This document shows, piece by piece, positions 1-5,517 of a stretch of 5,576 nt of DNA (position 1 is the first letter of the stretch; the number at the start of each line of letters is the position of its first letter). The notes beneath the pieces are model-generated. The model saw only the letters and a list, made by a program, of their open reading frames with translations, was not told where the DNA came from and did not search any database. The translations under genes were made by a program, and so were the position numbers. Origin of the DNA: Clostridia bacterium (GTDB lineage Bacteria > Bacillota > Clostridia > Christensenellales > Borkfalkiaceae); assembly GCA_017503885.1 (NCBI GenBank), contig JAFVSF010000195.1, positions 1-5,576 of the forward strand. The letters run 5' to 3'.

Positions 1-120
1 ACTAGAGAGGGTGTTTTTGCAGGTGGAGATGCCGTAACTGGAGCAGCGACTGTAATTTTGGCTATGAGTGCTGGTAAAAAGACAGCAATATCTATTGATA
101 AATACTTAAAAAATAAATAA
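1..120 (+). CDS. gltD: Glutamate synthase small subunit-type flavoprotein, C-terminal end (partial)
   Basis: This is the last 39 codons plus TAA of a gene entering from the left, read in frame 1. The translated end contains EGVFAGGDAVTGAATVILAM followed by a short Lys-rich tail. That is the FAD-binding GD motif near the C-terminus of the glutamate synthase small subunit (GltD, or the homotetrameric GltA form in clostridia and archaea) and of related NAD(P)H-dependent oxidoreductases. In that family the subunit passes electrons from NAD(P)H through FAD and Fe-S clusters for reductive glutamate formation from glutamine and 2-oxoglutarate, in the cytosol. The catalytic N-terminal part lies outside the window, so a paralogue such as the dihydropyrimidine dehydrogenase-like or NfnB-type subunit cannot be excluded. 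The gene ends 5 bases before a hairpin terminator and converges on the collagen-like gene. Confidence 0.82.
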   Translation, partial: TREGVFAGGDAVTGAATVILAMSAGKKTAISIDKYLKNK

Positions 121-125
121 AATTA

Positions 126-157
126 GCGTCGTGGAATTTCTCCACGACGCACTTTTT
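126..157. terminator. Shared (bidirectional) intrinsic terminator between convergent genes
   Basis: A perfect 9-bp stem, GCGTCGTGG (126-134) pairing with CCACGACGC (142-150), encloses a 7-base loop. On the plus strand it is followed by AC and five T (153-157), which suits termination of the gltD-type gene. On the minus strand the stem is followed by a T-rich run (complement of 106-125), and the collagen-like gene stops 11 bases before the stem, so it probably ends both transcripts. Confidence 0.88.
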
Positions 158-160
158 ATA

Positions 161-742
161 TTATGCTAACTTAGTAATTGTTATAGATAAGTTGTTTAAA
201 GTGAATTCTACGTCGCCACTATTTCTCAAGTCTACTGTAGTCGCTGTTACAATATTAAGGAGAGTAGTACCACTGAGCGTAGCAAAATCAGTTGCTGTTG
301 CTAGCGTGCTTGAAGAAATTGTTGTTGGATTTTCAATACCATTTACGTAAATTGATAATTCAACGTTGCCTGTTGCACCCGTTCCAACACCAGCATATTC
401 TATTTTGTACAAACCCTGAGTAAGAACAATAGCGTTTGCAGTAGTATTTACTGAAATTTCTCCTTGAGAAGTGTTAATTTGTGTTGTTAATGGAACTGTT
501 GCGCCAACTGTAATTGCACCAGATGAGGTTATCAATGCAGAATATATCGTTGCTGATGGACCTTGAGGTCCTTGTGGACCAATAGGACCTTGAGGTCCCA
601 TAGGCCCTCTTACTTCGGTATTATATAGATAAGGGCTACCGCCTCTTGCTCTACACGATGGATATCTACACCCACAACAGTTGTTGCATCTGCCAAATCC
701 GTTGTTATAACAAAATTCAAAATCAAAATAATTGTTTCTCAT
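161..742 (-). CDS. Short collagen-repeat protein with Cys-rich N-terminus and BclA-like C-terminal domain
   Basis: The product has 193 residues. The start is the ATG at 742-740 because AAGGAGA (754-748) lies five bases upstream; a longer reading from 784 would place this ribosome site inside the gene. Three parts are visible. Residues 1-40 are rich in Asn, Phe and Arg and hold six cysteines (C11, C19, C22, C23, C25, C30). Residues 46-63 are six uninterrupted Gly-Pro-X triplets (GPM GPQ GPI GPQ GPQ GPS). Residues 64-193 are a Thr/Ser/Val-rich beta-strand region with LTQGLYKIEYAGVG and ELSIYVNG motifs typical of the jelly-roll C-terminal domain of BclA-like exosporium proteins. There is no signal peptide or membrane segment, which fits a spore-coat or exosporium protein assembled from the mother cell, with the cysteines available for cross-linking. 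That location is inferred from the family. The canonical BclA targeting motif is not recognisable, and a phage or other surface collagen-like protein remains possible. Confidence 0.85.
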   Translation of the reverse strand: MRNNYFDFEFCYNNGFGRCNNCCGCRYPSCRARGGSPYLYNTEVRGPMGPQGPIGPQGPQGPSATIYSALITSSGAITVGATVPLTTQINTSQGEISVNTTANAIVLTQGLYKIEYAGVGTGATGNVELSIYVNGIENPTTISSSTLATATDFATLSGTTLLNIVTATTVDLRNSGDVEFTLNNLSITITKLA

Positions 743-747
743 AATTT

Positions 748-754
748 TCTCCTT
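748..754 (-). promoter_or_regulatory. Ribosome binding site of the collagen-like gene
   Basis: On the minus strand AAGGAGA is followed by a 5-base spacer (AAATT) and ATG. It fixes the start at 742 and rules out the in-frame ATG at 784, whose extension would translate across this site. Upstream on the minus strand, TATATACTA (about 774-766) resembles a sigma-K type -10 element (CATANNNTA) with one mismatch. I found no matching -35 element, so no promoter is annotated for this gene. Confidence 0.85.
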
Positions 755-839
755 GTAGTGTGCTAGTATATAGTACGTAAACAAAGATTTTTGCGTTACA
801 AAATAATTAAAATTTATTTGTAAAACATATTAAAATCTA

Positions 840-868
840 TTGACTTAAATTTAAAATTAGTGTAGAAT
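840..868 (+). promoter_or_regulatory. Housekeeping sigma promoter of the tRNA-Trp gene
   Basis: TTGACT (840-845) and TAGAAT (863-868) are separated by exactly 17 bases of AT-rich sequence. This is one mismatch to TTGACA and one to TATAAT, an optimal vegetative-sigma layout. Transcription would begin near 875, about 12 bases before the mature tRNA. It faces away from the collagen-like gene, so 755-886 is a divergent control region. Confidence 0.85.
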
Positions 869-886
869 AGTTAGCGTTGAAAATAT

Positions 887-961
887 AGGGGAGTGGCTCA
901 ACGGTAGAGTAGCGGTCTCCAAAACCGTAGGTTGCGTGTTCGAATCGCGTCTCCCCTGCCA
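887..961 (+). tRNA. trnW: tRNA-Trp (anticodon CCA)
   Basis: A complete cloverleaf folds by hand. The acceptor stem AGGGGAG (887-893) pairs with CTCCCCT (951-957), followed by discriminator G958 and an encoded CCA (959-961). The D-stem is GCTC/GAGT. The anticodon stem GCGGT (912-916) pairs with ACCGT (924-928) around the loop CTCCAAA, with anticodon CCA at 919-921. The T-arm GCGTG/CGCGT contains two G-U pairs and has the loop TTCGAAT. Discriminator G and anticodon CCA are the standard bacterial tRNA-Trp identity elements. It is a single-gene unit with its own promoter and terminator. No UCA-anticodon variant is present, so UGA is not expected to be read as Trp on this evidence. Confidence 0.97.
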
Positions 962-995
962 AAAGCACACGTTGTTTGTACAGCGTGTGCTTTTT
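961..995 (+). terminator. Intrinsic terminator of the tRNA-Trp unit
   Basis: GCACACGTTG (965-974) pairs with CAGCGTGTGC (981-990), including one G-U, around the loop TTTGTA, and is followed by five T (991-995). The A-run at 961-964 can extend the stem into the T-run. It starts directly at the encoded CCA, so the primary transcript carries little beyond the tRNA, and the downstream polymerase gene needs its own promoter. Confidence 0.93.
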
Positions 996-1050
996 CATTA
1001 TATGAAATTAAAAACGTGCAAAATTTAGAGTTATATTCATATAAATTTTG

Positions 1051-1083
1051 TTGATAAAACAGATGCAAATGTTGTATTATAAT
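1051..1083 (+). promoter_or_regulatory. Candidate promoter of the Y-family polymerase gene
   Basis: TTGATA (1051-1056) and TATTAT (1075-1080) have an 18-base spacer. A perfect TATAAT overlaps at 1078-1083, but its spacing to TTGATA would be 21. Transcription would start around 1087-1090, leaving a leader of about 40 bases before the ATG at 1130. I see no LexA/DinR-type box (CGAAC-N4-GTTCG) here, only an isolated CGAAC at 1121-1125. Confidence 0.5.
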
Positions 1084-1129
1084 ATCAATAGATATTACAA
1101 TTTTGTCAAACAAGTGTGAGCGAACTGAT

Positions 1130-2374
1130 ATGGAAAGAACTATACTTCACGTCGATTTAAATAATTTTTTTGCTAGCGTAGAGTGCAAATATCGTCCTGA
1201 ACTAAAAGGGCGATTTATGGCTGTATGTGGTAGCGTTGAAGATAGACACGGTATAATTCTTGCTAAAAATCAAAAAGCAAAACTTATGGGTGTAAAAACT
1301 GGTATGACTATACGTGAGGCTGAAAAACTTTGTCCAGATATCGTTTTTGTTGAGGCTCATCACGATAGATACGAAGAGTGGAGTAAAAAAGTTAAAAAAG
1401 TTTATTCCGAATACACAGATAGGGTAGAATCTTTTGGAATTGACGAGGCGTGGTTAGACGTTACTAAAAGCCTTTCTCTTTTTGGCTCTGGAAAGACTAT
1501 AGCCGATACGATTAGGGAAAGAATTAAAAAGGAGTTTGACTTAACCGTGTCGGTTGGTGTAAGTTTTAATAAGGTTTTTGCAAAACTCGGCAGTGATATT
1601 AAAAAACCCGATGCTACCACACTCATAACTAGAATAAACTATAAAACGCTTGTATGGAATTTGCCTGTTGGAGAATTGCTTTTCGTAGGTAGGTCAACCG
1701 TGTCAAAGTTAAATAAAATTGGCATAAGCACAATAGGAGATTTAGCAAGAGCAGACGTTGACTATATTGTAAAATATTTAGGCAAATGGGGGGAAACTAT
1801 TTGGCATTATGCAAATGGTCAAGATGAATCGCCCGTGCTTAAAGAAAATGAAAGTGAAGATATAAAGTCTGTCGGCAACAGTATAACTTGTTATAGAGAT
1901 TTGACTGATGAGGAAGACGTTAAAATAATGTTTTCTTCGCTTTGCGATAGCGTTTCAGAAAGAGTGAGAAAATATAGCGTAGGTAAAGCCTCTTCAATAT
2001 CAATTAGCATAAGAGACGGCAATCTGAATTGGTTTACACGCCAAGCCAAGCTTTATAGGCCGTCTGTTTTAGCCGATGATTTTTTAGAAAAGGCAATGCA
2101 ACTTTTTAGATTAAATTTTAGATGGGAAACGTCAATAAGAAGTTTAGGTGTGTCTGTTTTTGACTTTATTGTAGAGGAGCAAATTAGTATAAATACAAAG
2201 TCTGAAGAATATGATAAAAAACTTAAGCTTTTGCAAACGGTTGGAGATATAAAGCAAAAATACGGCAACGATATAATGCGAAGAGGCATAGCGTATAAAG
2301 ATAAAAGGTTGACTAAAGAGGGCGAGGGGCATGGCTCTAGTTTGCCAAACTCTCACGGGGAACCTAAAAATTAA
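1130..2374 (+). CDS. dinB: Y-family translesion DNA polymerase (DNA polymerase IV-like)
   Basis: The product has 414 residues from the ATG at 1130. Y-family polymerases copy past damaged or distorted template bases with low fidelity and no proofreading. Motifs in order: palm HVDLNNFFASVE (residues 7-18) with metal-binding D9 and likely steric-gate F14; the KNQKAKLMGVKTGM finger motif (46-59); SFGIDEAWLD (101-110) with catalytic D105 and E106; SVGVSFNKVFAKLGSDIKKPD (141-161); a helix-hairpin-helix thumb around KLNKIGISTIGDLA (193-206); and a little-finger domain at about 245-350. The catalytic core looks intact and the length is usual. An in-frame TTG at 1103 adds only nine unconserved residues and has no ribosome site; the ATG has only a weak GTGAG (1116-1120), suggesting low translation. 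The last ~24 residues are a hydrophilic Gly/Lys/Ser tail of locally higher G+C with no obvious clamp-binding peptide. It stands alone, with no other repair gene visible in the window. A UvrX/UmuC-like subgroup is the main alternative name. Confidence 0.93.
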   Translation: MERTILHVDLNNFFASVECKYRPELKGRFMAVCGSVEDRHGIILAKNQKAKLMGVKTGMTIREAEKLCPDIVFVEAHHDRYEEWSKKVKKVYSEYTDRVESFGIDEAWLDVTKSLSLFGSGKTIADTIRERIKKEFDLTVSVGVSFNKVFAKLGSDIKKPDATTLITRINYKTLVWNLPVGELLFVGRSTVSKLNKIGISTIGDLARADVDYIVKYLGKWGETIWHYANGQDESPVLKENESEDIKSVGNSITCYRDLTDEEDVKIMFSSLCDSVSERVRKYSVGKASSISISIRDGNLNWFTRQAKLYRPSVLADDFLEKAMQLFRLNFRWETSIRSLGVSVFDFIVEEQISINTKSEEYDKKLKLLQTVGDIKQKYGNDIMRRGIAYKDKRLTKEGEGHGSSLPNSHGEPKN

Positions 2375-2394
2375 AAAATGAGTAGTAAAATTTA

Positions 2395-2423
2395 TTGTAA
2401 AATAACAAGATTTATGCTAAAAT
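2395..2423 (+). promoter_or_regulatory. Candidate galT promoter with extended -10
   Basis: TTGTAA (2395-2400) and TAAAAT (2418-2423) are exactly 17 bases apart, and TG at 2415-2416 gives the extended -10 form TGCTAAAAT. Initiation would fall near 2430, about 27 bases before the galT ATG. No terminator is visible between the polymerase gene and this promoter, so read-through from upstream is also possible. I saw no clear catabolite-repression (cre) box or repressor palindrome here. Confidence 0.65.
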
Positions 2424-2447
2424 AATCTAGAACTTTTAAATTTAAAC

Positions 2448-2452
2448 GAGGT
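2448..2452 (+). promoter_or_regulatory. Ribosome binding site of galT
   Basis: GAGGT sits four bases before ATG 2457, a close but usable spacing. It supports this ATG as the start, since no other in-frame start with a ribosome site is nearby. Confidence 0.65.
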
Positions 2453-2456
2453 AAGT

Positions 2457-3998
2457 ATGGTAAACGGAAAATTACTTGTCGAAAAACTTATAAAATATGC
2501 TAAATCATTTTTATTTCTCAATGAAAATGATGAGATTTACGTTAGAAATACCATTTTAACGTTATTGCATTTAACGTCACCAGCAGAGTCTGTACCAAAC
2601 CTCAATTATATCGAAGAGATGACTGTTCCTGACGTTCTTTTTGCAGAAATAAAAGATTACGCAATAGAAACAAATATTGCAGAAGATGACGTTCAAGCTG
2701 AACTTTTTGCATCTTTCATTATGGGTATGCTCACTCAAAAGCCTGCTGAAATTAATCAAACTTTTACTTTCTTAAAAGAGAAGATGGGTTCTCAAGCAGC
2801 GTGTGATTACTTATATAAAATCAGTGTAATGAATAACTATATTCAAAAAACTGCAATTTCTAAAAACGTTGGATGGGAATACGAAGATAAAGATAACGTT
2901 TTACAAATAACGATAAATTTAAGTAAGCCTGAAAAAGACAATAAGGATATTGCAAAGCTTTTAAAGGCTAGCAAGACAAAAGGTAAATATCCAGAGTGTC
3001 CTCTTTGTCCTGAAAACGAGGGGTATTTTGGATCTTATAGTCATCCACCAAGATCGAACTTAAGAACGATTACTTTGGCGTTAGGTGGCGAAAAGTGGCA
3101 ACTTCAATATTCGCCATACGCATATTTTAACGAGCATTGCATAGTTTTCAACAGTAAACACGTTCCTATGCAAATGTCTAGAAAAACTATTTCAAATCTT
3201 CTTGATTTCGTTGAGTTTTTCCCAAATTATTTTGTTGGTAGTAACTCTGATCTTCCTATCGTCGGTGGCTCTATCTTAAACCACGAGCATTATCAAGGTG
3301 GAAAACACGAAATGCCAATGCACAAGGCAAAGCCTTTAGCAACCCTTTCTAACCCTGATTTTCCAGACGTTGAAATTTGTATTTTAAACTGGTATAATTC
3401 TGCCGTAAGGCTTACTGGATACAATAGAAACACTCTTTGTGAATTGGGTGGAAACATTGTAGAGGCATGGAAAGAGTATTCCGACGAGCAAATTGGTATT
3501 GTAAATTCTATCGAAGAGCGTCATAACACGTGTACTCCAATAGTAAGATATTTGCCTGACGGTAAATTCTGTCTTGAAATTATTTTAAGAAATAACGTTA
3601 CAACTGATGAATATCCAGACGGTGTTTTCCACGCTCATCCAGAGTATCACAATATCAAAAAAGAAGGTATTGGTCTTATTGAGGCAATGGGATTATATAT
3701 TCTTCCAGGCAGATTAAAAAAACAAATTGAAGAAATTGCAAAAATACTTTGCAAGGAAAGACCTTTTGATATGGGAAACGCTGACGAGAGTGATTCATTA
3801 TACGTACATAAGTCAATGATAGAGCAGTTACTTAAAGAAAATAAGGGCGATACGGATTATGCTAAAGCAAAGGAACTTGTTACAAATTATATAAACAAAG
3901 TTTGTGTTGCAATCCTTAAAAATACTGCCGTATTTAAAAAAGATGAAATTGGTAACATTGCATTTAGAAGATTTTTAAGCACGATAGGTATTAAATAA
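2457..3998 (+). CDS. galT: UDP-glucose--hexose-1-phosphate uridylyltransferase, class II (Firmicutes type)
   Basis: The product has 513 residues, near the usual ~500 for the Firmicutes class II GalT family and much longer than the ~350-residue class I enzyme. It is cytosolic and exchanges UMP between UDP-glucose and galactose-1-phosphate in the Leloir pathway, through a uridylylated histidine. Visible signatures: an all-helical N-terminal region (1-150); CPLCPENEGY (181-190) with C181/C184; SHPPRSNLRTITLALGGEKW (195-214); the active-site region GGSILNHEHYQGGKHEMPMH (270-289), in which HEHYQ (276-280) occupies the place of the class I HPHGQ; and FHAHPEYHNIKKEGIGLIEA with MGLYILPGRL (391-420). 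All motifs look intact and nothing suggests decay. galK and galE, the usual partners, are not in the window: dinB lies upstream and a terminator plus an unrelated operon lie downstream. It therefore appears to be expressed singly, perhaps for galactose, lacto-N-biose/galacto-N-biose use or surface-sugar supply; those roles are inference. Confidence 0.95.
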   Translation: MVNGKLLVEKLIKYAKSFLFLNENDEIYVRNTILTLLHLTSPAESVPNLNYIEEMTVPDVLFAEIKDYAIETNIAEDDVQAELFASFIMGMLTQKPAEINQTFTFLKEKMGSQAACDYLYKISVMNNYIQKTAISKNVGWEYEDKDNVLQITINLSKPEKDNKDIAKLLKASKTKGKYPECPLCPENEGYFGSYSHPPRSNLRTITLALGGEKWQLQYSPYAYFNEHCIVFNSKHVPMQMSRKTISNLLDFVEFFPNYFVGSNSDLPIVGGSILNHEHYQGGKHEMPMHKAKPLATLSNPDFPDVEICILNWYNSAVRLTGYNRNTLCELGGNIVEAWKEYSDEQIGIVNSIEERHNTCTPIVRYLPDGKFCLEIILRNNVTTDEYPDGVFHAHPEYHNIKKEGIGLIEAMGLYILPGRLKKQIEEIAKILCKERPFDMGNADESDSLYVHKSMIEQLLKENKGDTDYAKAKELVTNYINKVCVAILKNTAVFKKDEIGNIAFRRFLSTIGIK

Positions 3999-4041
3999 AG
4001 TTAAAATAAACAAAAACACGATAAGTTGTGTGAAAATTTTT

Positions 4042-4069
4042 AAAAGACGCAAGAAATTGCGTCTTTTTT
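4042..4069 (+). terminator. Intrinsic terminator after galT
   Basis: AAAAGACGCAA (4042-4052) and TTGCGTCTTTT (4057-4067) form an 11-bp perfect stem closed by a GAAA tetraloop (4053-4056). The T-run at 4064-4069 provides the U-tail. It ends the galT transcript and insulates the following promoter, whose -35 begins two bases later. Confidence 0.92.
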
Positions 4070-4070
4070 A

Positions 4071-4099
4071 TTGAAAAAATTTTTCGTATATATTATAAT
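4071..4099 (+). promoter_or_regulatory. Promoter of the carboxyltransferase operon
   Basis: TTGAAA (4071-4076) and a perfect TATAAT (4094-4099) are separated by exactly 17 bases, the best promoter in the window. Initiation is expected near 4106, giving a leader of only about 23 bases before the ATG at 4129. The -10 region lies inside inverted repeats, described separately. Confidence 0.85.
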
Positions 4100-4118
4100 T
4101 ATATACGATAATTATAAT
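4085..4118. repeat. Overlapping inverted repeats on the carboxyltransferase promoter (possible operator)
   Basis: Two palindromes overlap. CGTATATA (4085-4092) and TATATACG (4100-4107) flank a 7-base centre containing the TATAAT -10 hexamer. ATTATAATTAT (4092-4102) and ATAATTATAAT (4108-4118) form a perfect 11-bp inverted repeat with a 5-base spacer, ending just before the ribosome site. Both arms cannot be in one transcript that begins near 4106, so a DNA-binding repressor site is more likely than an RNA hairpin. The very AT-rich composition makes chance palindromes plausible, and the match to any known regulator is unknown. Confidence 0.4.
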
Positions 4119-4125
4119 GGAGGAG
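4119..4125 (+). promoter_or_regulatory. Ribosome binding site of the carboxyltransferase gene
   Basis: GGAGGAG precedes ATG 4129 by three bases, and its GGAGG core precedes it by five. An in-frame ATG at 4117 overlaps this site and would encode only four extra residues (MEEF). The strong ribosome site makes 4129 the start. Confidence 0.88.
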
Positions 4126-4128
4126 TTT

Positions 4129-5511
4129 ATGGACAAAATAGATTTACTCAGAAACCGTAGAGAAAAACTCTTAGCAAGTGGTAGCGAGATTAGAAAGCAA
4201 ATTTCAGCACTCGTAGATGAAAGTAGTTTTATCGAACTTGACGCCTATAGTTTTTCTCATAATGACTTTTACGATGAAGATACTGCAGGAGAAGGTGTAG
4301 TAACAGGTTATGCTACTATAGATGATACGCCAGTATACGTCGTAGCACAAAACGTTAAAGTTCTTTCAGGTGGTGTAAGCAATGCCAACTGCAAAAAAAT
4401 CGTTAAATGCTTAAACAAAGCACGTGAGACGGGATATCCAGTTGTATACTTACTCGACTCTCTTGGTGTTCAAGTTGGCGAGGGTGTTAACGTTTTAGAA
4501 GGTATGGCTGAAGTTCTTTCTCTTTCTTCAGATTTAAAGGGTGAGGTTACTCAAATTTCAGTTGTACTTGGTAAACTCTACGGTACGTTTGCTTTACTTG
4601 TTGCAAACAGTGATTTTAACTTTATGCTTAATGAAAGCCAAGTGGCTTATACAAGTCCTCTCGTTATTTCAGCAGTATCGGGTAAAAACCTTTCAGCAAG
4701 CGAGGTTGCAGGTGCTAGTGTATCAAAATATAACGGACTTACTACATTTAAGGTTGATTCTCTTCAAGACGTAAGAGCAAAGTTGATTGACGTTTTCGCT
4801 ATTCTTCCCGCATACGCAGATATGGTAGTTGATACTAACGACGACTTAAATAGAGCAACTGAAAGCCTCAATCAAAAAGTTTGCCAAAAGTGTCTTATCA
4901 GTGCAATATTCGACGATGGAAAGTGCCTTGAAATGAGCAAAGATTTTTGCCCTGAGGTAGTTACTGCAATCGGTAGAGTTGGTGGCATAAGCGTAGCAAC
5001 GATAATTTTTGCAGGCGAAGAAAACGGCGTTGAACTCAATTTAAATAACGTTTTAAAAATTAAGGATTTTGCTTATTTTGCATCTGAAAACGGCTTGCCT
5101 CTTTTAACTTTCGTTAATACGGTTGGCATTAAGGCAGACCTTGCAACTAGCAACAGTCCTATTATGAAAGAAATTTGTAACCTTATTTCTGGACTTAAAT
5201 CAAACGTAAGAATTTCAGTTGTTTATGGAAAGGCAGTAGGTCTTGGCTATACACTTTTTGCATCAAAATCACTTGGCGTTGATTATACCTATGCTTTTGC
5301 AAATTCACACGTTGCTTTATTTAGTGGTGCAGTATCCGTTGCACACTTTGGCGACGTAAGAGAAGATAAAATCGATGCTTTAGAAGAAAAGTATGCAGAG
5401 GAAAACGCAGACCCTATTAACGCTGCTAAAAATGATTACGTTGATAATATTATCGAGCCACAATTCGTTCGCCCTTACGTAATTTCAGCACTTCAAATGA
5501 TAGTGAGGTAA
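4129..5511 (+). CDS. Divergent acyl-CoA carboxyltransferase-domain protein (MmdA/PccB-like alpha subunit)
   Basis: The product has 460 residues with the two-crotonase-domain layout of biotin-dependent carboxyltransferases (propionyl-CoA carboxylase beta, methylmalonyl-CoA or glutaconyl-CoA decarboxylase alpha), which move CO2 between biotin and an acyl-CoA. Family landmarks: SSFIELDAY (32-40), GEGVVTGYATID (54-65), AQNVKVLSGG (73-82), GYPVVYLLDSLG (102-113), AIFDDGKCLE (259-268), LPLLTFVNTVGI (323-334) and a C-terminal YVDNIIEPQFVRPYVISALQM (437-457). It is about 50 residues shorter than typical ~510-residue members. Glycine-rich catalytic motifs deviate: DSLGVQVGEG where DSGGARIQEG is usual, GKLYGTF (148-154) where GPCAGGA is usual, NTVGI followed by KADLATSNS where DxPGFLPG is usual, and GKAVGLGY where RKAYGGAY is usual. 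Substrate is therefore uncertain and activity may be altered. No AccD zinc ribbon is present. Its own promoter and closely following gene suggest the first gene of a Na+-pumping decarboxylase-like operon. Confidence 0.8.
   Translation: MDKIDLLRNRREKLLASGSEIRKQISALVDESSFIELDAYSFSHNDFYDEDTAGEGVVTGYATIDDTPVYVVAQNVKVLSGGVSNANCKKIVKCLNKARETGYPVVYLLDSLGVQVGEGVNVLEGMAEVLSLSSDLKGEVTQISVVLGKLYGTFALLVANSDFNFMLNESQVAYTSPLVISAVSGKNLSASEVAGASVSKYNGLTTFKVDSLQDVRAKLIDVFAILPAYADMVVDTNDDLNRATESLNQKVCQKCLISAIFDDGKCLEMSKDFCPEVVTAIGRVGGISVATIIFAGEENGVELNLNNVLKIKDFAYFASENGLPLLTFVNTVGIKADLATSNSPIMKEICNLISGLKSNVRISVVYGKAVGLGYTLFASKSLGVDYTYAFANSHVALFSGAVSVAHFGDVREDKIDALEEKYAEENADPINAAKNDYVDNIIEPQFVRPYVISALQMIVR
5505..5509 (+). 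promoter_or_regulatory. Ribosome binding site of the downstream operon gene
   Basis: GAGGT overlaps the end of the carboxyltransferase gene, whose TAA is at 5509-5511, and stands eight bases before ATG 5518. The overlap suggests translational coupling. Confidence 0.7.
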
Positions 5512-5517
5512 CAAATT

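Noticed and set aside
743..784. Longer N-terminus of the collagen-like protein from ATG 784
   Set aside because: The strong AAGGAGA site lies inside the extension, directly before ATG 742, and no ribosome site precedes 784.
755..839. Sporulation-sigma promoter for the collagen-like gene
   Set aside because: One -10-like match (TATATACTA on the minus strand) was seen, but no -35 of the right type and spacing; it is too weak to annotate.
887..1000. tRNA-Trp as an attachment site for an integrated element
   Set aside because: No integrase gene or direct repeat of the tRNA 3' end was seen; the sequence after the CCA is simply the terminator.
898..1113. Minus-strand open frame of 71 codons ending near the tRNA
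   Set aside because: It is the antisense of tRNA-Trp and its terminator; the translated GDAIRTRNLRFWRPLLY type string is a well-known artefact of reading tRNA genes backwards. It has no ribosome site.
1103..1129. TTG start extending the Y-family polymerase by nine residues
   Set aside because: There is no ribosome site before the TTG, and the added residues are not part of the family, whose proteins begin just before the HVDxNxFFASVE motif. ATG 1130 fits better.
1116..1140. Possible LexA/DinR SOS box upstream of the polymerase gene (CGAAC at 1121-1125)
   Set aside because: Only one half-site is present; the expected GTTCG partner four bases later is absent (ATGGA instead).
2330..2394. Terminator between the polymerase gene and galT
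   Set aside because: The only hairpin (AGTTTG/CAAACT at 2339-2351) is short, lies inside the coding end and has no T-run, so no terminator is annotated.
1402..2759. Several antisense open frames (1402-1626, 2053-2289, 2144-2356, 2577-2759)
   Set aside because: They lie opposite well-supported coding sequence of dinB and galT, have no ribosome sites and show no recognisable protein features.
4117..4128. ATG 4117 as the carboxyltransferase start
   Set aside because: This ATG overlaps the GGAGGAG ribosome site that serves ATG 4129.
4541..4774. Plus-strand 77-codon open frame inside the carboxyltransferase gene
   Set aside because: It is an out-of-frame shadow of the larger gene with low-complexity Leu/Arg content and no start signals.
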